From Pigmentiphaga sp. H8 (GTDB taxonomy: Bacteria; Pseudomonadota; Gammaproteobacteria; Burkholderiales; Burkholderiaceae_B), in contig NZ_CP033966.1 of the NCBI RefSeq assembly GCF_003854895.1, forward strand, positions 2,418,001 to 2,482,000: a stretch of 64,000 nt of DNA. Reading direction: 5' to 3'. The position numbers and the translations under genes are program-made. Under the pieces are notes generated by a model. That model worked only from the letters and a program-made list of their open reading frames with translations. It ran no database searches and was not told where the DNA came from. Shown in pieces: positions 8,458 to 17,490 of the stretch. The first letter of the stretch is position 1; each line of letters opens with the position of its first letter.

Positions 8458-9450
8458 TTAGTCGATGCGTGCCTGGGTGCTCTTGACCAGGGCCGCGTAT
8501 TTGTCCATTTCCGCGCGCACGAATTTGCCGAAGCGCTCGGGCGTCATCGGATCGACCGCGCTGCCTTCCGCTTCGAAGCGGCCGCGCAGCTCGGGTTTCT
8601 GGACGATGCGGTTGATGTGTCCGGCCAGCAGTTCGACGATCGCGGACTTTGTTGCGGCCGGCGCGAAATAGCCGCCCCACAGGCTGAACTCGAAGCCGGG
8701 CAGGGTTTGCGCGACGGTCGGCACGCCGGCCAGCGCCGCGACCGGCTCCAGCGACGAGACGGCCAGCGCGCGCACCCGTCCGCCCTGGATGTGCGGCATG
8801 ATCGACGAGGCGCTGGCGAAGAAGCACTGCACCTGTCCGCCGATGAGGTCCGAGATCGCCTGGCCCGCGCCCTTGTACGGAATGTGGGTCATGTCGGCCT
8901 TCGAGCGGGCGGCCATCGCCGCGGCCGCCAGGTGGCCGGGCGTGGCGGCGCCCGAGGACGCGTAGGCGACGCTGCCGGGCTTGTCGCGCGCCGCCCGCAG
9001 CAGCGCCTCTACGCTGCCGTAGGGGGAGTTCTGCGGCACGGCGAGCACCAGCGGCGCGTTGCCGACCAGGGCGATTGCGCGCAGGTCCTTGAGCGTGTCG
9101 TAGCCGGGGCTCTTCATGGCGAAGCCGTTGATGGCGATTTCGCCGGTCTGGCCCAGCAGCAGCGTGTGACCGTCGGGATCGGCGCGCACGACCTGCCGGG
9201 TGCCCAGCGCGCCGCTGGCGCCGGGCCGGTTCTCGACGATGACCGATTGTCCCAGCGCCTGCCCCAGGTCCTGGGACAGCAGGCGGGCGAACACGTCGCC
9301 CTGGCCGCCCGGGGCGTAGGGCACGATGACCGTGACGGGCTTGGTCGGATAGGAGCCGGCGGCGCGGCCGGCGCCGCTGGCCGCCAGCATGGCGGTGGCC
9401 GCGCCGAGCCGGGCGAAGTCGCGGCGGGACAAGGCGGAAATAGCAGTCAT
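8458..9450 (-). CDS. Bug/TctC-type periplasmic solute receptor with Tat-like signal
   Basis: A 330-residue extracytoplasmic receptor of the Bug (TctC) family, seen from YPTKPVTVIVPYAPGG at the start of the mature domain and the family-typical PGASGALGTRQVVRADPDG block. The leader contains SRRDF followed by an Ala-rich h-region, a twin-arginine export pattern unlike most family members. I chose ATG 9450 because the longer frame upstream is low-quality sequence overlapping the previous gene. No TctA or TctB membrane partner lies nearby. It sits between another Bug receptor and the dehydrogenase gene and probably captures an organic acid. Confidence 0.85.
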   Translation of the reverse strand: MTAISALSRRDFARLGAATAMLAASGAGRAAGSYPTKPVTVIVPYAPGGQGDVFARLLSQDLGQALGQSVIVENRPGASGALGTRQVVRADPDGHTLLLGQTGEIAINGFAMKSPGYDTLKDLRAIALVGNAPLVLAVPQNSPYGSVEALLRAARDKPGSVAYASSGAATPGHLAAAAMAARSKADMTHIPYKGAGQAISDLIGGQVQCFFASASSIMPHIQGGRVRALAVSSLEPVAALAGVPTVAQTLPGFEFSLWGGYFAPAATKSAIVELLAGHINRIVQKPELRGRFEAEGSAVDPMTPERFGKFVRAEMDKYAALVKSTQARID

Positions 9451-9487
9451 GGAAAAAGTCTCGTGGTGATCTTCTTGGCCGGCGCGG

Positions 9488-10465
9488 TCATTGCAGTTGC
9501 ATGCCGGGTTTGGCGACGACGCCGCGCCACAGCGCCAGTTCCTTGCGCAGTTCCTCGCCGAAGGCGGCGGGGCTGAGCGCCAGCGGCGTCGCGCCTTCAT
9601 GGCGCAGCCGTTCCTGCACGGGCGCGGCCGAGGCGGCGGCGATCACCGCCTTGTTCAGCGCCTGCACCACGGCGGGCTTTGTTGCGGCGGGAGCCAGCAC
9701 GCCCCACCAGGTGGTCACGTCATAGCCTTTTACCCCCGCCTCGGCCAGGGTGGGAACCTCGGGAAACAGGGCCGAGCGCTTGTCGCTGGTCACGGCCAGC
9801 AGGTTCAGCTTGTTTTCCTTGATGTGCGGCAGGATGGTCGGCACCGTCGCGAAGAACACGTCCACGCGTCCGGCCAGCAGTTCCATGCTGGCGGGGGCGC
9901 TGCCCTTGAACGGCACGTGGGTCATGGCCGCCCCGGTCTGCTGGCGGAACAGTTCGCCGGCCAGGTGGTTGATGCTGCCCGGGCCGGCCGAGCAGAAATT
10001 CAGGCCCTCGGCGCGGCCGCGCGCGGCGGCCAGCAACTGCGGCACCGTGGTGGCGCCGAGCTGCTTGCTGGTCACCAGCAGCAGGGGGCCGCGGCCGATC
10101 ATGGCAACCGGGGCGAAGTCGCGCTCCGGATCGTACGGCAGCTTGGGCTCGAAGGCGGCGTTGGTGGCGAAGGTGGAGGTCGCGAACAACACGGTGTAGC
10201 CGTCGGGCCGCGCCTTGGCGACCGCGTTGGCGCCCAGGGAGCCGCCGCCTCCGCCGCGGTTTTCCACCACCACGGGCTGGCGCAGCTGATCGCTCATCTG
10301 CTTGGCGATGTCGCGGGCGATGCTGTCGGTGCCGCCGCCGGCGGCGAAGGGGACAACCAGCGTGATCGGGCGCTGGGGCCAGGCCTCGTCGGCCCGGGCC
10401 GCGGTGGATGCCAGTGCGCCGGCCGTCGCGGCTGCGCCGGCCAGGAGTATGAAGCGTCGCTTCAT
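9488..10465 (-). CDS. Bug/TctC-type periplasmic solute receptor
   Basis: A 325-residue Bug receptor with an Ala-rich Sec signal (cut near ARADEAWPQRP), the ITLVVPFAAGGGTD strand-loop and a VKGYDVTTWWGVLAPA segment near the C-terminus. The start at 10465 has GGAGG seven bases upstream. It is first in the operon that continues through the second receptor, dehydrogenase and amidohydrolase, and it is divergent from a LysR gene. The two adjacent receptors differ enough that they may bind different ligands. Confidence 0.87.
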   Translation of the reverse strand: MKRRFILLAGAAATAGALASTAARADEAWPQRPITLVVPFAAGGGTDSIARDIAKQMSDQLRQPVVVENRGGGGGSLGANAVAKARPDGYTVLFATSTFATNAAFEPKLPYDPERDFAPVAMIGRGPLLLVTSKQLGATTVPQLLAAARGRAEGLNFCSAGPGSINHLAGELFRQQTGAAMTHVPFKGSAPASMELLAGRVDVFFATVPTILPHIKENKLNLLAVTSDKRSALFPEVPTLAEAGVKGYDVTTWWGVLAPAATKPAVVQALNKAVIAAASAAPVQERLRHEGATPLALSPAAFGEELRKELALWRGVVAKPGMQLQ

Positions 10466-10543
10466 GGAAGTGCCTCCGAAAATGTTCTGCAAGGCACTCA
10501 TCGGTGCCTTGCCGGCATCGTCATCCATCCCGTTCCTGCTGTA

Positions 10544-10565
10544 AATTGCAAAAATCCTTTCAATT
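10544..10565. promoter_or_regulatory. Dyad in divergent LysR/Bug intergenic region
   Basis: AATTG (10544-10548) and CAATT (10561-10565) form a perfect five-base inverted repeat 12 bases apart, in an AT-rich stretch immediately before the LysR start. It is a plausible LysR-type operator controlling both directions, although the spacing is not the textbook T-N11-A. Confidence 0.4.
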
Positions 10566-10579
10566 GATACGGTAATCGT

Positions 10580-11536
10580 ATGAATTTCGATCTGTCGGAC
10601 CTGCGAGCCTTCGTGACGGTGGCGCAACTGGCCAGCTTCCGCGCCGCGGCGCAGGCCCTGCACGTGTCCCAGCCGGCGCTGTCGCGCCGGGTCGACAAGC
10701 TGGAACAGGCGCTGGGCATGCGGCTGTTCGAGCGCAGTACCCGCAAGGTCGAACTCAACGCCATGGGCCGGTCGTTCCTGCCGCGCGCCCAGCACGTGCT
10801 GTCCGAACTCGAGGGCGCGCTGCTGGGCATGACCGAATTGTCGGAACGCATACGCGGACTGGTCACGGTGGCATGCATCCCGTCGGCCGTGGACAACTTC
10901 GTCGCGCGGGCCGCCAGCATTTTCCACGCCCGTTTTCCGCGCATCCGGCTGCGGGTGCTGGACCAGCCGGCGCCCGACGTGCTGTTGTCGGTCTCGCGCT
11001 CGGACGCCGATTTCGGCATCAGCTACCTTGGCACGCGCGAACCCGACCTGGAGTTCGAGGAACTGGCGAGCGAGCCTTTCGTCCTGGCCTGCCGGCCGGA
11101 TCATCCGCTGGCCCGGCGCCGGCGCGTGCGCTGGAAGGAACTGGCCGACGTGGAATGCATCGGGCTGGCCGCCGGGGGCGGCAACCGTCTGCTGATCGAC
11201 CAGGGGCTGGCCCATCTGGCCGCGCGCCCCAAATGGATAGGCGAAGTGCTGCACGTGCCGGCGCTGCTCAGCCTGATCCAGGCCGGGGTGGGCGTGGGCG
11301 CGGTGCCCAAGCACGCGTTGTCCGGTTCGGCGGGCCAGGGCCTGGCCAGTGTGGACCTGGTCGAGCCCGTGCTGGGGCGGCAGGTCGGCCTGATCTGGCG
11401 CCGTGGACAGCCGGCCGCGCCCGCGGTGCAGGCCTTTCGCGACGTGATCGTTGCCCAGGCGCGCGCACGCAGGGAAAACCGTACCGGAGGAGTATGCTTG
11501 GCGGCAGCCGATCGACACAGGGAGGGGACGCCATGA
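10580..11536 (+). CDS. LysR-family transcriptional regulator
   Basis: A 318-residue LysR regulator. The N-terminal winged helix is clear (LRAFVTVAQLASFRAAAQAL, then SQPALSRRVDKLE), followed by a two-lobed effector domain with FELACRPDHPLA-like signature FVLACRPDHPLA. It is divergent from the Bug-receptor/dehydrogenase operon, the usual arrangement for autoregulated control of a neighbouring catabolic operon. Its stop overlaps the ftsH-like start (ATGA). That coupling is odd, because the FtsH-type protease has no obvious link to catabolism. Confidence 0.88.
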   Translation: MNFDLSDLRAFVTVAQLASFRAAAQALHVSQPALSRRVDKLEQALGMRLFERSTRKVELNAMGRSFLPRAQHVLSELEGALLGMTELSERIRGLVTVACIPSAVDNFVARAASIFHARFPRIRLRVLDQPAPDVLLSVSRSDADFGISYLGTREPDLEFEELASEPFVLACRPDHPLARRRRVRWKELADVECIGLAAGGGNRLLIDQGLAHLAARPKWIGEVLHVPALLSLIQAGVGVGAVPKHALSGSAGQGLASVDLVEPVLGRQVGLIWRRGQPAAPAVQAFRDVIVAQARARRENRTGGVCLAAADRHREGTP

Positions 11537-13572
11537 AGTGGCCGAGCCAGCAAGAGCCGAAGAAACCCGCGAACAGCGCCGCAGGCAAGGGCGGACGGCC
11601 CGACGGCCGCGGCGCGGGCGGCCAGATGTCCATGCCGCCGCGCCGGATGTGGCTGATCTTCCTGGCGGTACTGCTGGTCAACTACTTCCTGGCGCGCTAC
11701 TTGTCGGGCGGCGGCGCCGACGCGCCCATCACCGTGCCGTACACGGTCTTCAAGGAAGAGGTGGCCAAGGGCAACGTCACCGCCATCTACAGCCAGGGCG
11801 AGCGCATCGAAGGCCGCTTCGTCAAGGCCGTCACCTGGCCCACGGCCGCCGCCGAGGCGCCCGCCAAGGCCGGCGCGCGGGCTCAGCAGCCGCGCACGTC
11901 CACGACCTTCGAAAGCACGCTGCCGGTATTCGTGGGGCCGGGCTTCGAGCAATTCCTGATCGAGCACAAGGTGGAGATCAGCGCCGAGCCCATCCAGAGC
12001 GGCAACTGGCTGACCACGCTGATCTTCGGTTTCGGGCCGGCCATCTTCATCATCGCGTTCTACGTCTGGCTGTACCGGCGCGCCGCGCGGCAGGGCGGCA
12101 TGGGCGGCAGCATGTTCGGGCTGGGCAAGAGCAAGGCGCGCCGCTACGACCTGGAGGGCGGCGAAAAAGTCACCTTCGAGGACGTGGCCGGCATCGACGA
12201 GGCCGAGAACGAACTGGTCGAGGTGGTCGACTTCCTGAAGAACCCGGCCAAGTACACGCGCCTGGGCGGCTCGGCCCCCAAGGGCGTGCTGCTGGTGGGG
12301 GCGCCGGGTACCGGCAAGACGCTGCTGGCCAAGGCCGTGGCGGGCGAGGCCGGCGTGCCGTTCTTCTCCATGAGCGCGGCCGAGTTCGTCGAGATGATCG
12401 TGGGCGTGGGCGCGGCGCGGGTGCGTGACCTGTTCAAGCAGGCGCGCGAGCAGGGGCCGTCCATCATCTTCATCGACGAGATCGACTCCATCGGCCGCGC
12501 GCGCGGCCAGGTCGCGATAGGCGGCTCCAGCGAGCAGGAACAGACCCTGAACCAGATCCTGACCGAGATGGACGGGTTCTCGGGGCGCGAGGGCGTCATC
12601 GTGCTGGCCGCCACCAACCAGCCCGACGTACTGGACAAGGCCTTGCTGCGGCCGGGCCGCTTCGACCGGCGCGTGGTGGTCAACCTGCCGGACAAGAACG
12701 GCCGCGAGGCCATCCTGAAGGTCCATACGCGCAAGACACCGCTGGCCGGAGACGTGGACCTGCCGGAGCTGGCCTCGACCACGCCGGGCCTGTCGGGCGC
12801 CGACCTGAAGAACCTGGTGAACGAGGCGGCCCTGCTGGCGGCCCGCCGCGACCAGGACCAGGTGCACAAGAAGGACTTCAACGATGCGCTCGAGAAGATC
12901 GTGCTGGGCCCCGAGCGGCCGCTGATCCTGAGCCACGCGGACCGCGAACGGATCGCCTACCACGAGGGCGGCCACGCCATCCTGGGGCTGCTGGTGCCGG
13001 GCGCCGACCCGGTGCACCGGGTCACCATCGTGCCGCGCGGCCAGGCCCTGGGCGTGACCTACCAGCGTCCGCAAACCGACCGCTACAACTATCCCGAAGC
13101 CTATCTGCTGGCGCGCATCGTGGGCATGCTGGGCGGCAGGGCGGCCGAGGAAGTGGTCTACGGCACCCGCACCACCGGCGCCGAGAGCGACATCGAGCAG
13201 GCGTCGAACCTGGCGCGCAACATGGTCATGCGCTGGGGCATGAGCGACCGGCTCGGCATGGTGCAACTGGCGCCGCGCCAGAACCCCTATCTGGGCGGCG
13301 CGGGCAGCAGCCTGCCATACAGCGAGGAAACGGCCCGCGCCGTGGACGACGAGGTGCAGAAAATCATCCACGGCTGCCACGATCGCGCGCTGGGCCTGCT
13401 GCGCGAGCATCGCGGCCAGCTGGACGCGCTGGTGCGGGCGCTGCTGGAGCGCGAGACGCTGGACGAGAAAGAGATCCTGGAGGCGACGGGCCTGCCGCCC
13501 GCGCCGCGGCTCAACGAGCTGCCCGAAGGGATCCGGCCGCGGGACGACGAGGACAAGCTGCCGCTGTTGTAA
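11533..13572 (+). CDS. ftsH: FtsH-family AAA+ membrane zinc protease, probable paralogue
   Basis: A 679-residue membrane protease. It has two N-terminal transmembrane segments flanking a periplasmic domain, a Walker A box (GAPGTGKT, residues 256-263), Walker B IIFIDEID, the second region of homology with RPGRFDR, and the zinc site HEGGH (477-481) with third ligand Asp553 in ESDIEQ. The normal pore motif Phe-Val-Gly is Ile-Val-Gly here (Ile289), and the periplasmic part carries an Ala/Pro-rich insert. It lacks the neighbours usually seen near the main ftsH (rlmE, folP, glmM), so it is probably a second copy. The start overlaps the LysR stop. Confidence 0.92.
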   Translation: MKWPSQQEPKKPANSAAGKGGRPDGRGAGGQMSMPPRRMWLIFLAVLLVNYFLARYLSGGGADAPITVPYTVFKEEVAKGNVTAIYSQGERIEGRFVKAVTWPTAAAEAPAKAGARAQQPRTSTTFESTLPVFVGPGFEQFLIEHKVEISAEPIQSGNWLTTLIFGFGPAIFIIAFYVWLYRRAARQGGMGGSMFGLGKSKARRYDLEGGEKVTFEDVAGIDEAENELVEVVDFLKNPAKYTRLGGSAPKGVLLVGAPGTGKTLLAKAVAGEAGVPFFSMSAAEFVEMIVGVGAARVRDLFKQAREQGPSIIFIDEIDSIGRARGQVAIGGSSEQEQTLNQILTEMDGFSGREGVIVLAATNQPDVLDKALLRPGRFDRRVVVNLPDKNGREAILKVHTRKTPLAGDVDLPELASTTPGLSGADLKNLVNEAALLAARRDQDQVHKKDFNDALEKIVLGPERPLILSHADRERIAYHEGGHAILGLLVPGADPVHRVTIVPRGQALGVTYQRPQTDRYNYPEAYLLARIVGMLGGRAAEEVVYGTRTTGAESDIEQASNLARNMVMRWGMSDRLGMVQLAPRQNPYLGGAGSSLPYSEETARAVDDEVQKIIHGCHDRALGLLREHRGQLDALVRALLERETLDEKEILEATGLPPAPRLNELPEGIRPRDDEDKLPLL

Positions 13573-13603
13573 AGGCGGCAGCCGAGTCCGACGCGCGCGT
13601 GCA

Positions 13604-14572
13604 TCACTCCTTCTGGATGCCCGCCTTGGCGATGATCTGCGCCCACTTCTGCGATTCGGCGGCCTGGAAGCGGCGCAGTTCGTCGGGCGTGCTGGTCACC
13701 CGCTCGGTGCCGGTAGGGCCGTAGAACTTCGCCGCCGTCGGCGTCTTGGCCGCGGTCACCAGCAACTGGTTCAGGCGGTTCACGATCGCCTCGGACGTGC
13801 CGGCGGGCACGTAGGCCGCGAACCAGTAGGTCGACTCGTAGCCGGGCACGCCCGATTCCGCGATGGTCGGCACGTCGGGCGCGAGCGGGCTGCGCGTGGA
13901 GGTCGTGACGCCGAGCGCTTTCAGGTTGCCGCTCTTGACCTGGGGCAGGCCGGTCGTCATGTCGGTCCACATGACCTGGATCTGCCCGCCCAGCAGGTCG
14001 GTGATGCCCATGGGGTTGCTGCGGTAGGGCACCGACACGATTTCCGTGCCCGTCAATTGCTTGAAGAGTTCTCCGGCCACCCGGCTGGACGAGCTTCCGA
14101 AGCCGAACGATAGCTTGCCGGCCTGGGCCTTCGCCAGCGCGATGAACTCCTTCACGTCCTTGACGGGCAGGCTGGGCGGCACGACCATGATCTGCCCGCC
14201 CTTGCCGAGCAGCGTCACCGGTTCGAAGTCCTTGACGGGGTCGTAGGGCAGTTTCTTGAACAGGTGCTCGTTGGCCGCATGGGTGGTGTTGGTCGTGATC
14301 AGCACCGTGTAGCCGTCATTCTTGGCGCGGGCCACGGCCTGGGCGCCGATGAAGGAGTTGGCGCCCGGCTTGTTCTCGATCACCACCGGCTGTCCGCTTG
14401 CTTCCGAAACGGCCTGGCCGAGCGCCCGCGCGATCTGGTCGGTGGCGCTGGCGGCGGCGAAGGGCACGACGAAGGTGATGGGTTTGTCGGGAAAGGCCTG
14501 GGCGCTCGTGCCCCAGGCGCCCAGTAGCGCGAGGCCGAGCGTGGCAAGGTGCCGGCGGCGATGGGTGTTCAT
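13604..14572 (-). CDS. Bug/TctC-type periplasmic solute receptor
   Basis: A 322-residue Bug receptor with a short Sec signal ending near SAQAFPDKPITF and the usual FVVPFAAASATDQIAR opening. The ATG at 14572 overlaps the stop of the preceding small gene (ATGA), so it is the third gene of an AtuA-type operon. Such receptors capture carboxylates or other small organic molecules; no membrane partner is encoded here. It ends 31 bases from the convergent ftsH. Confidence 0.87.
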   Translation of the reverse strand: MNTHRRRHLATLGLALLGAWGTSAQAFPDKPITFVVPFAAASATDQIARALGQAVSEASGQPVVIENKPGANSFIGAQAVARAKNDGYTVLITTNTTHAANEHLFKKLPYDPVKDFEPVTLLGKGGQIMVVPPSLPVKDVKEFIALAKAQAGKLSFGFGSSSSRVAGELFKQLTGTEIVSVPYRSNPMGITDLLGGQIQVMWTDMTTGLPQVKSGNLKALGVTTSTRSPLAPDVPTIAESGVPGYESTYWFAAYVPAGTSEAIVNRLNQLLVTAAKTPTAAKFYGPTGTERVTSTPDELRRFQAAESQKWAQIIAKAGIQKE

Positions 14573-14922
14573 GATGTCTCCTCCTTATTGTCGATGGAAA
14601 TGGGAAGCGTCAATAGCAGGCTGGAAAGCGTCTTCCCGTGCGTGTCGAGGTTCAGCGAATCGTTGACGCCGCCGTCGAGCACATCGTCCAGCACGAAGTT
14701 CATGGCCGCCAGGCGCGGCAGCAGGTAGCGCTTGACCTGAGTGGGCGAGCGCGAAGCGAAGAGGCGGGCCACGCGGGCCTCGGTGACCTGCTCGACCAGC
14801 AGCGGCCAGTGGGCGGGATCGTAGGCGATGACGCTGATGGAGGCGCGATTGCCTTTGTCGCCGGTGCGGGCGTGGGCCAGTCTGTGCAGGAGAATCGTGC
14901 GGGGGTTCATCGTATCTTTCAT
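14569..14922 (-). CDS. Small AtuA-associated protein
   Basis: A 117-residue protein beginning MKDTMNPRT, with LHRLAHARTGDKGN near the start. From memory this resembles the separate C-terminal 'AtuA-like ferredoxin-fold' unit that accompanies DUF1446 proteins. Both ends overlap neighbours by ATGA (start with AtuA stop, stop with Bug start), so the three genes are tightly coupled. It probably forms a complex with the AtuA-like protein; the enzymatic role is unproven. Confidence 0.75.
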   Translation of the reverse strand: MKDTMNPRTILLHRLAHARTGDKGNRASISVIAYDPAHWPLLVEQVTEARVARLFASRSPTQVKRYLLPRLAAMNFVLDDVLDGGVNDSLNLDTHGKTLSSLLLTLPISIDNKEETS

Positions 14923-16304
14923 GCGGCGAACTCCCAGGTCGGCGCCAGCCACTCGCGTGGTACCAGGCACGAGCCGCTGCCCAGCCGAGGCGTGACGGCC
15001 GTGCGCACGCCGCCGCCGCCGGCCGGTCCGCAGGTGTACAGAGCCAGCACTTCGCGCGCGACCCGCTCGGCGTCCAGGCGGGTCGCGGCCGCCGCCGCGA
15101 TGCGCAGCCGCAAGTCGTCCGCCGGCGAGGCCGGGACATCCGCCGCGGTTGTCCAGTGCCCCTTGTCGTCGCCGAATACGCTGGCGACGCCGATGAAGTC
15201 GGCGCGCATCTTCAGATCTCCCAGGCCGAGCCCATGCAGGCGCTTGCGCACGACGTCGGCCGCCAGCGCGGCGCGCGCCGCCGCATTGGGGCCGGCATAG
15301 GAGATTTCTCCTTCCGCCAGCCACGGGCCCTCGTAGCAAAGCGTGGCCTTGAGGGTGGCGGGCCGCGCGTGGCCCCGCACGCCGGTGATTTCCACCCGGT
15401 CGGCACCGATCTCGCGCACCTCGGCCTCGGTGATGTCGGCCACCACGTCGGGCGTCAGATAGGCGCCGGGGTCGTGGATCTCGTACAGCAATTGCTCGAC
15501 GACGGTCCGGCGATCCACGCAACCGCCGGTGTGCGCGGCCTTCGTGACGACGAAGCGTCCGTCCTCGTGCATCTCGATGATGGGAAAACCGAGTTCGGCC
15601 AGATCGGGCACGTCCTTGAAGCCGGGATCGGCGAAATAGCCGCCGCATACCTGTCCGCCGCATTCGAGGATGTGTCCGGCCATGGTGCCCGCGGCCAGAC
15701 GATCCCAATCGTCTTCGGGCCAGTCGAAATGGGCGAGCATGGGGCCGAGCGCCAGCGCGGGATCCGCGACCCTGCCGGTCACCACCACCTGCGCGCCGGC
15801 TCGCAGCGCCGCGGCGATTTCACGGGCGCCCAGGTAGGCGTTCGCGCTGACCAGGGGGCGTTCGATCGAAGATTGATCGAGCAGCGCGCGCATCTGGTCG
15901 GCGGTAAGCGCCGTCAGCAGATCGTCGCCGTTGACGATGGCCACGCGCAGCGCGGGCAGGCCAAGGGATGAGGCCAGCCGTTGCAGTTGCCGCGCCGCGC
16001 CGCGGGGGTTGGCCGCGCCGAAGTTGCCGATGATGGGGATGCCGCCGCGTACGCAATCGGCCAGGACGGGGGCAACGAAATGCTCAAGGGAAGGCTCCCA
16101 GCCCGAGTCCGGGTCCTGCCTGCGCCGCAATTGCGCCAGCGCCAGGGTGCGTTCGGCCAGAGTCTCGAAAATCAGGGCGCGAGGGCCGTCGTGCGCAAGC
16201 AGGGTACGGACCACGGGGACGGCGGCATCCCAGCGGTCTCCGGAAAAACCCGCGCCGGCGCCGATGTGCAGGCTCGGCGCGGCGGACGTAGAAGATGAAT
16301 GCAT
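14919..16304 (-). CDS. AtuA-family (DUF1446) protein
   Basis: A 461-residue protein with the family-typical opening IGAGAGFSGDRWDAA, a GNFGAANPRGA block, TGRVADPALALGPM and AAHTGGCVDRRTV. The family is named for AtuA of acyclic terpene utilisation in Pseudomonas, but many members sit in other carboxylic-acid pathways, so a terpene substrate cannot be assumed. It is first in an operon with its small partner and a Bug receptor, which suggests uptake and breakdown of one organic acid. A LysR gene lies upstream in the same direction. Confidence 0.83.
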   Translation of the reverse strand: MHSSSTSAAPSLHIGAGAGFSGDRWDAAVPVVRTLLAHDGPRALIFETLAERTLALAQLRRRQDPDSGWEPSLEHFVAPVLADCVRGGIPIIGNFGAANPRGAARQLQRLASSLGLPALRVAIVNGDDLLTALTADQMRALLDQSSIERPLVSANAYLGAREIAAALRAGAQVVVTGRVADPALALGPMLAHFDWPEDDWDRLAAGTMAGHILECGGQVCGGYFADPGFKDVPDLAELGFPIIEMHEDGRFVVTKAAHTGGCVDRRTVVEQLLYEIHDPGAYLTPDVVADITEAEVREIGADRVEITGVRGHARPATLKATLCYEGPWLAEGEISYAGPNAAARAALAADVVRKRLHGLGLGDLKMRADFIGVASVFGDDKGHWTTAADVPASPADDLRLRIAAAAATRLDAERVAREVLALYTCGPAGGGGVRTAVTPRLGSGSCLVPREWLAPTWEFAA

Positions 16305-16426
16305 GCACACCCGGTCATGGTCGTGGAGGCGGGTCCGGATCGGGACCCGCGGATGAGCGACACGATAGGGGCGCCTGGAGTATTCCGGGAAATGGATTAT
16401 TTGGGATGACTGATGGAAAAAATCGA

Positions 16427-17383
16427 TTACCGGCTCCGCACCCGCGCGGGCGCCGCCGCGCGCCGGCTTCCCCGCTTTTCCCCGGGCTGCGGCCGGCGTT
16501 GCATCATGAAAGCAAGCAGCGCCTGGGCGCCTATGGACAGGCTGCGGTCGCGGCGCCGGATGACGAAGACCTCGCGCGTCAGCCCCGGCGTCTCGACCGG
16601 CAGCGCGGTCAGGTCGTCGCTGTCGAAGTGGAACAGCGTCAACGCCGGCACGACGGTGATCCCCAGGCCGGCCCGCACCATGCCGGCCACCGTGCTCAAC
16701 TGGTCCAGCTCCATCATGCCGTTCATCTTGGCCGGATGGATGGCCGCCTCGATGTGCTGGCGCACGCTGCTGTCCTGGGCCAGATGGATGAAGGGCTCGC
16801 CGCTGAGCGCCGGGAGCGTGAGCCGCCGCCGGCGCGACAAGGGGTGGTCCTTGCGGCAGACGAGGTAGAAGCCGTCGCGGCAGAACGGGTCCGCCTGCAG
16901 GTCCGGCCCGACGGAGCGCATCGAGGCCAGGGCGAAGTCGGCCCGGCCGCTGCGCACGAATTCTATGCAGCTTTCGGACAGGACGTCCGCGACGTCCACC
17001 TGGATGCCTGGGTATTCCTGGTGGAACGCCGCCAGCACTCCGGGCATCCAGCCGGCCGCGAGCGAGGGCAGCGCGGCGACGCCGGCGCGGCCGCGCCGGC
17101 CGGTGGCGTGCTCGCCCAGGTCCTCGAGCGCGTCGCGCAGGCTGGCCAGCACGCGCGTGGCGCCTCCCAGAAACAACCGGCCTTCGGGCGTCAACTCGAC
17201 GCGGCGCGTGTCGCGATCGAACAGCCGGACGCCAAGCGAGTCTTCCAGCGTGCGGATCAGGCTGCTGAATGCCGACTGGGACAAATGACATTGCTCGGCG
17301 GCGCGCGTGAAGTTCCTGTGCTCGGCCAGGGCCGTGAATGCGCGGACCTGGCGTGTGGAGAGATTCAGATCGGTTATCTGCAT
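16427..17383 (-). CDS. LysR-family transcriptional regulator
   Basis: A 318-residue LysR protein with the helix-turn-helix RAFTALAEHRNFTRAAEQCH / SQSAFSSLIRTLE and an effector-binding domain containing FYLVCRKDHPLS and AGMVRAGLGITVVPAL. It lies 122 bases upstream of the AtuA-like operon and is divergent from the DUF6351-type lipoprotein gene 107 bases away. It could regulate either or both. The C-terminus ends in an Arg/Ala-rich tail. Confidence 0.88.
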   Translation of the reverse strand: MQITDLNLSTRQVRAFTALAEHRNFTRAAEQCHLSQSAFSSLIRTLEDSLGVRLFDRDTRRVELTPEGRLFLGGATRVLASLRDALEDLGEHATGRRGRAGVAALPSLAAGWMPGVLAAFHQEYPGIQVDVADVLSESCIEFVRSGRADFALASMRSVGPDLQADPFCRDGFYLVCRKDHPLSRRRRLTLPALSGEPFIHLAQDSSVRQHIEAAIHPAKMNGMMELDQLSTVAGMVRAGLGITVVPALTLFHFDSDDLTALPVETPGLTREVFVIRRRDRSLSIGAQALLAFMMQRRPQPGEKRGSRRAAAPARVRSR

Positions 17384-17490
17384 ATTCGATCACTCCATCA
17401 AAAAAAAGCGATGCCCTCGATGATTGGCAAATCTTACTATCCGGTCGCTGTGGGTGACACAAGAACGCTAACGATGATGAGGAGACTCCA

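Noticed and set aside
11101..13410. A 769-residue frame antisense to ftsH
   Set aside because: It mirrors the ftsH-like gene and LysR end and shows no recognisable protein features.
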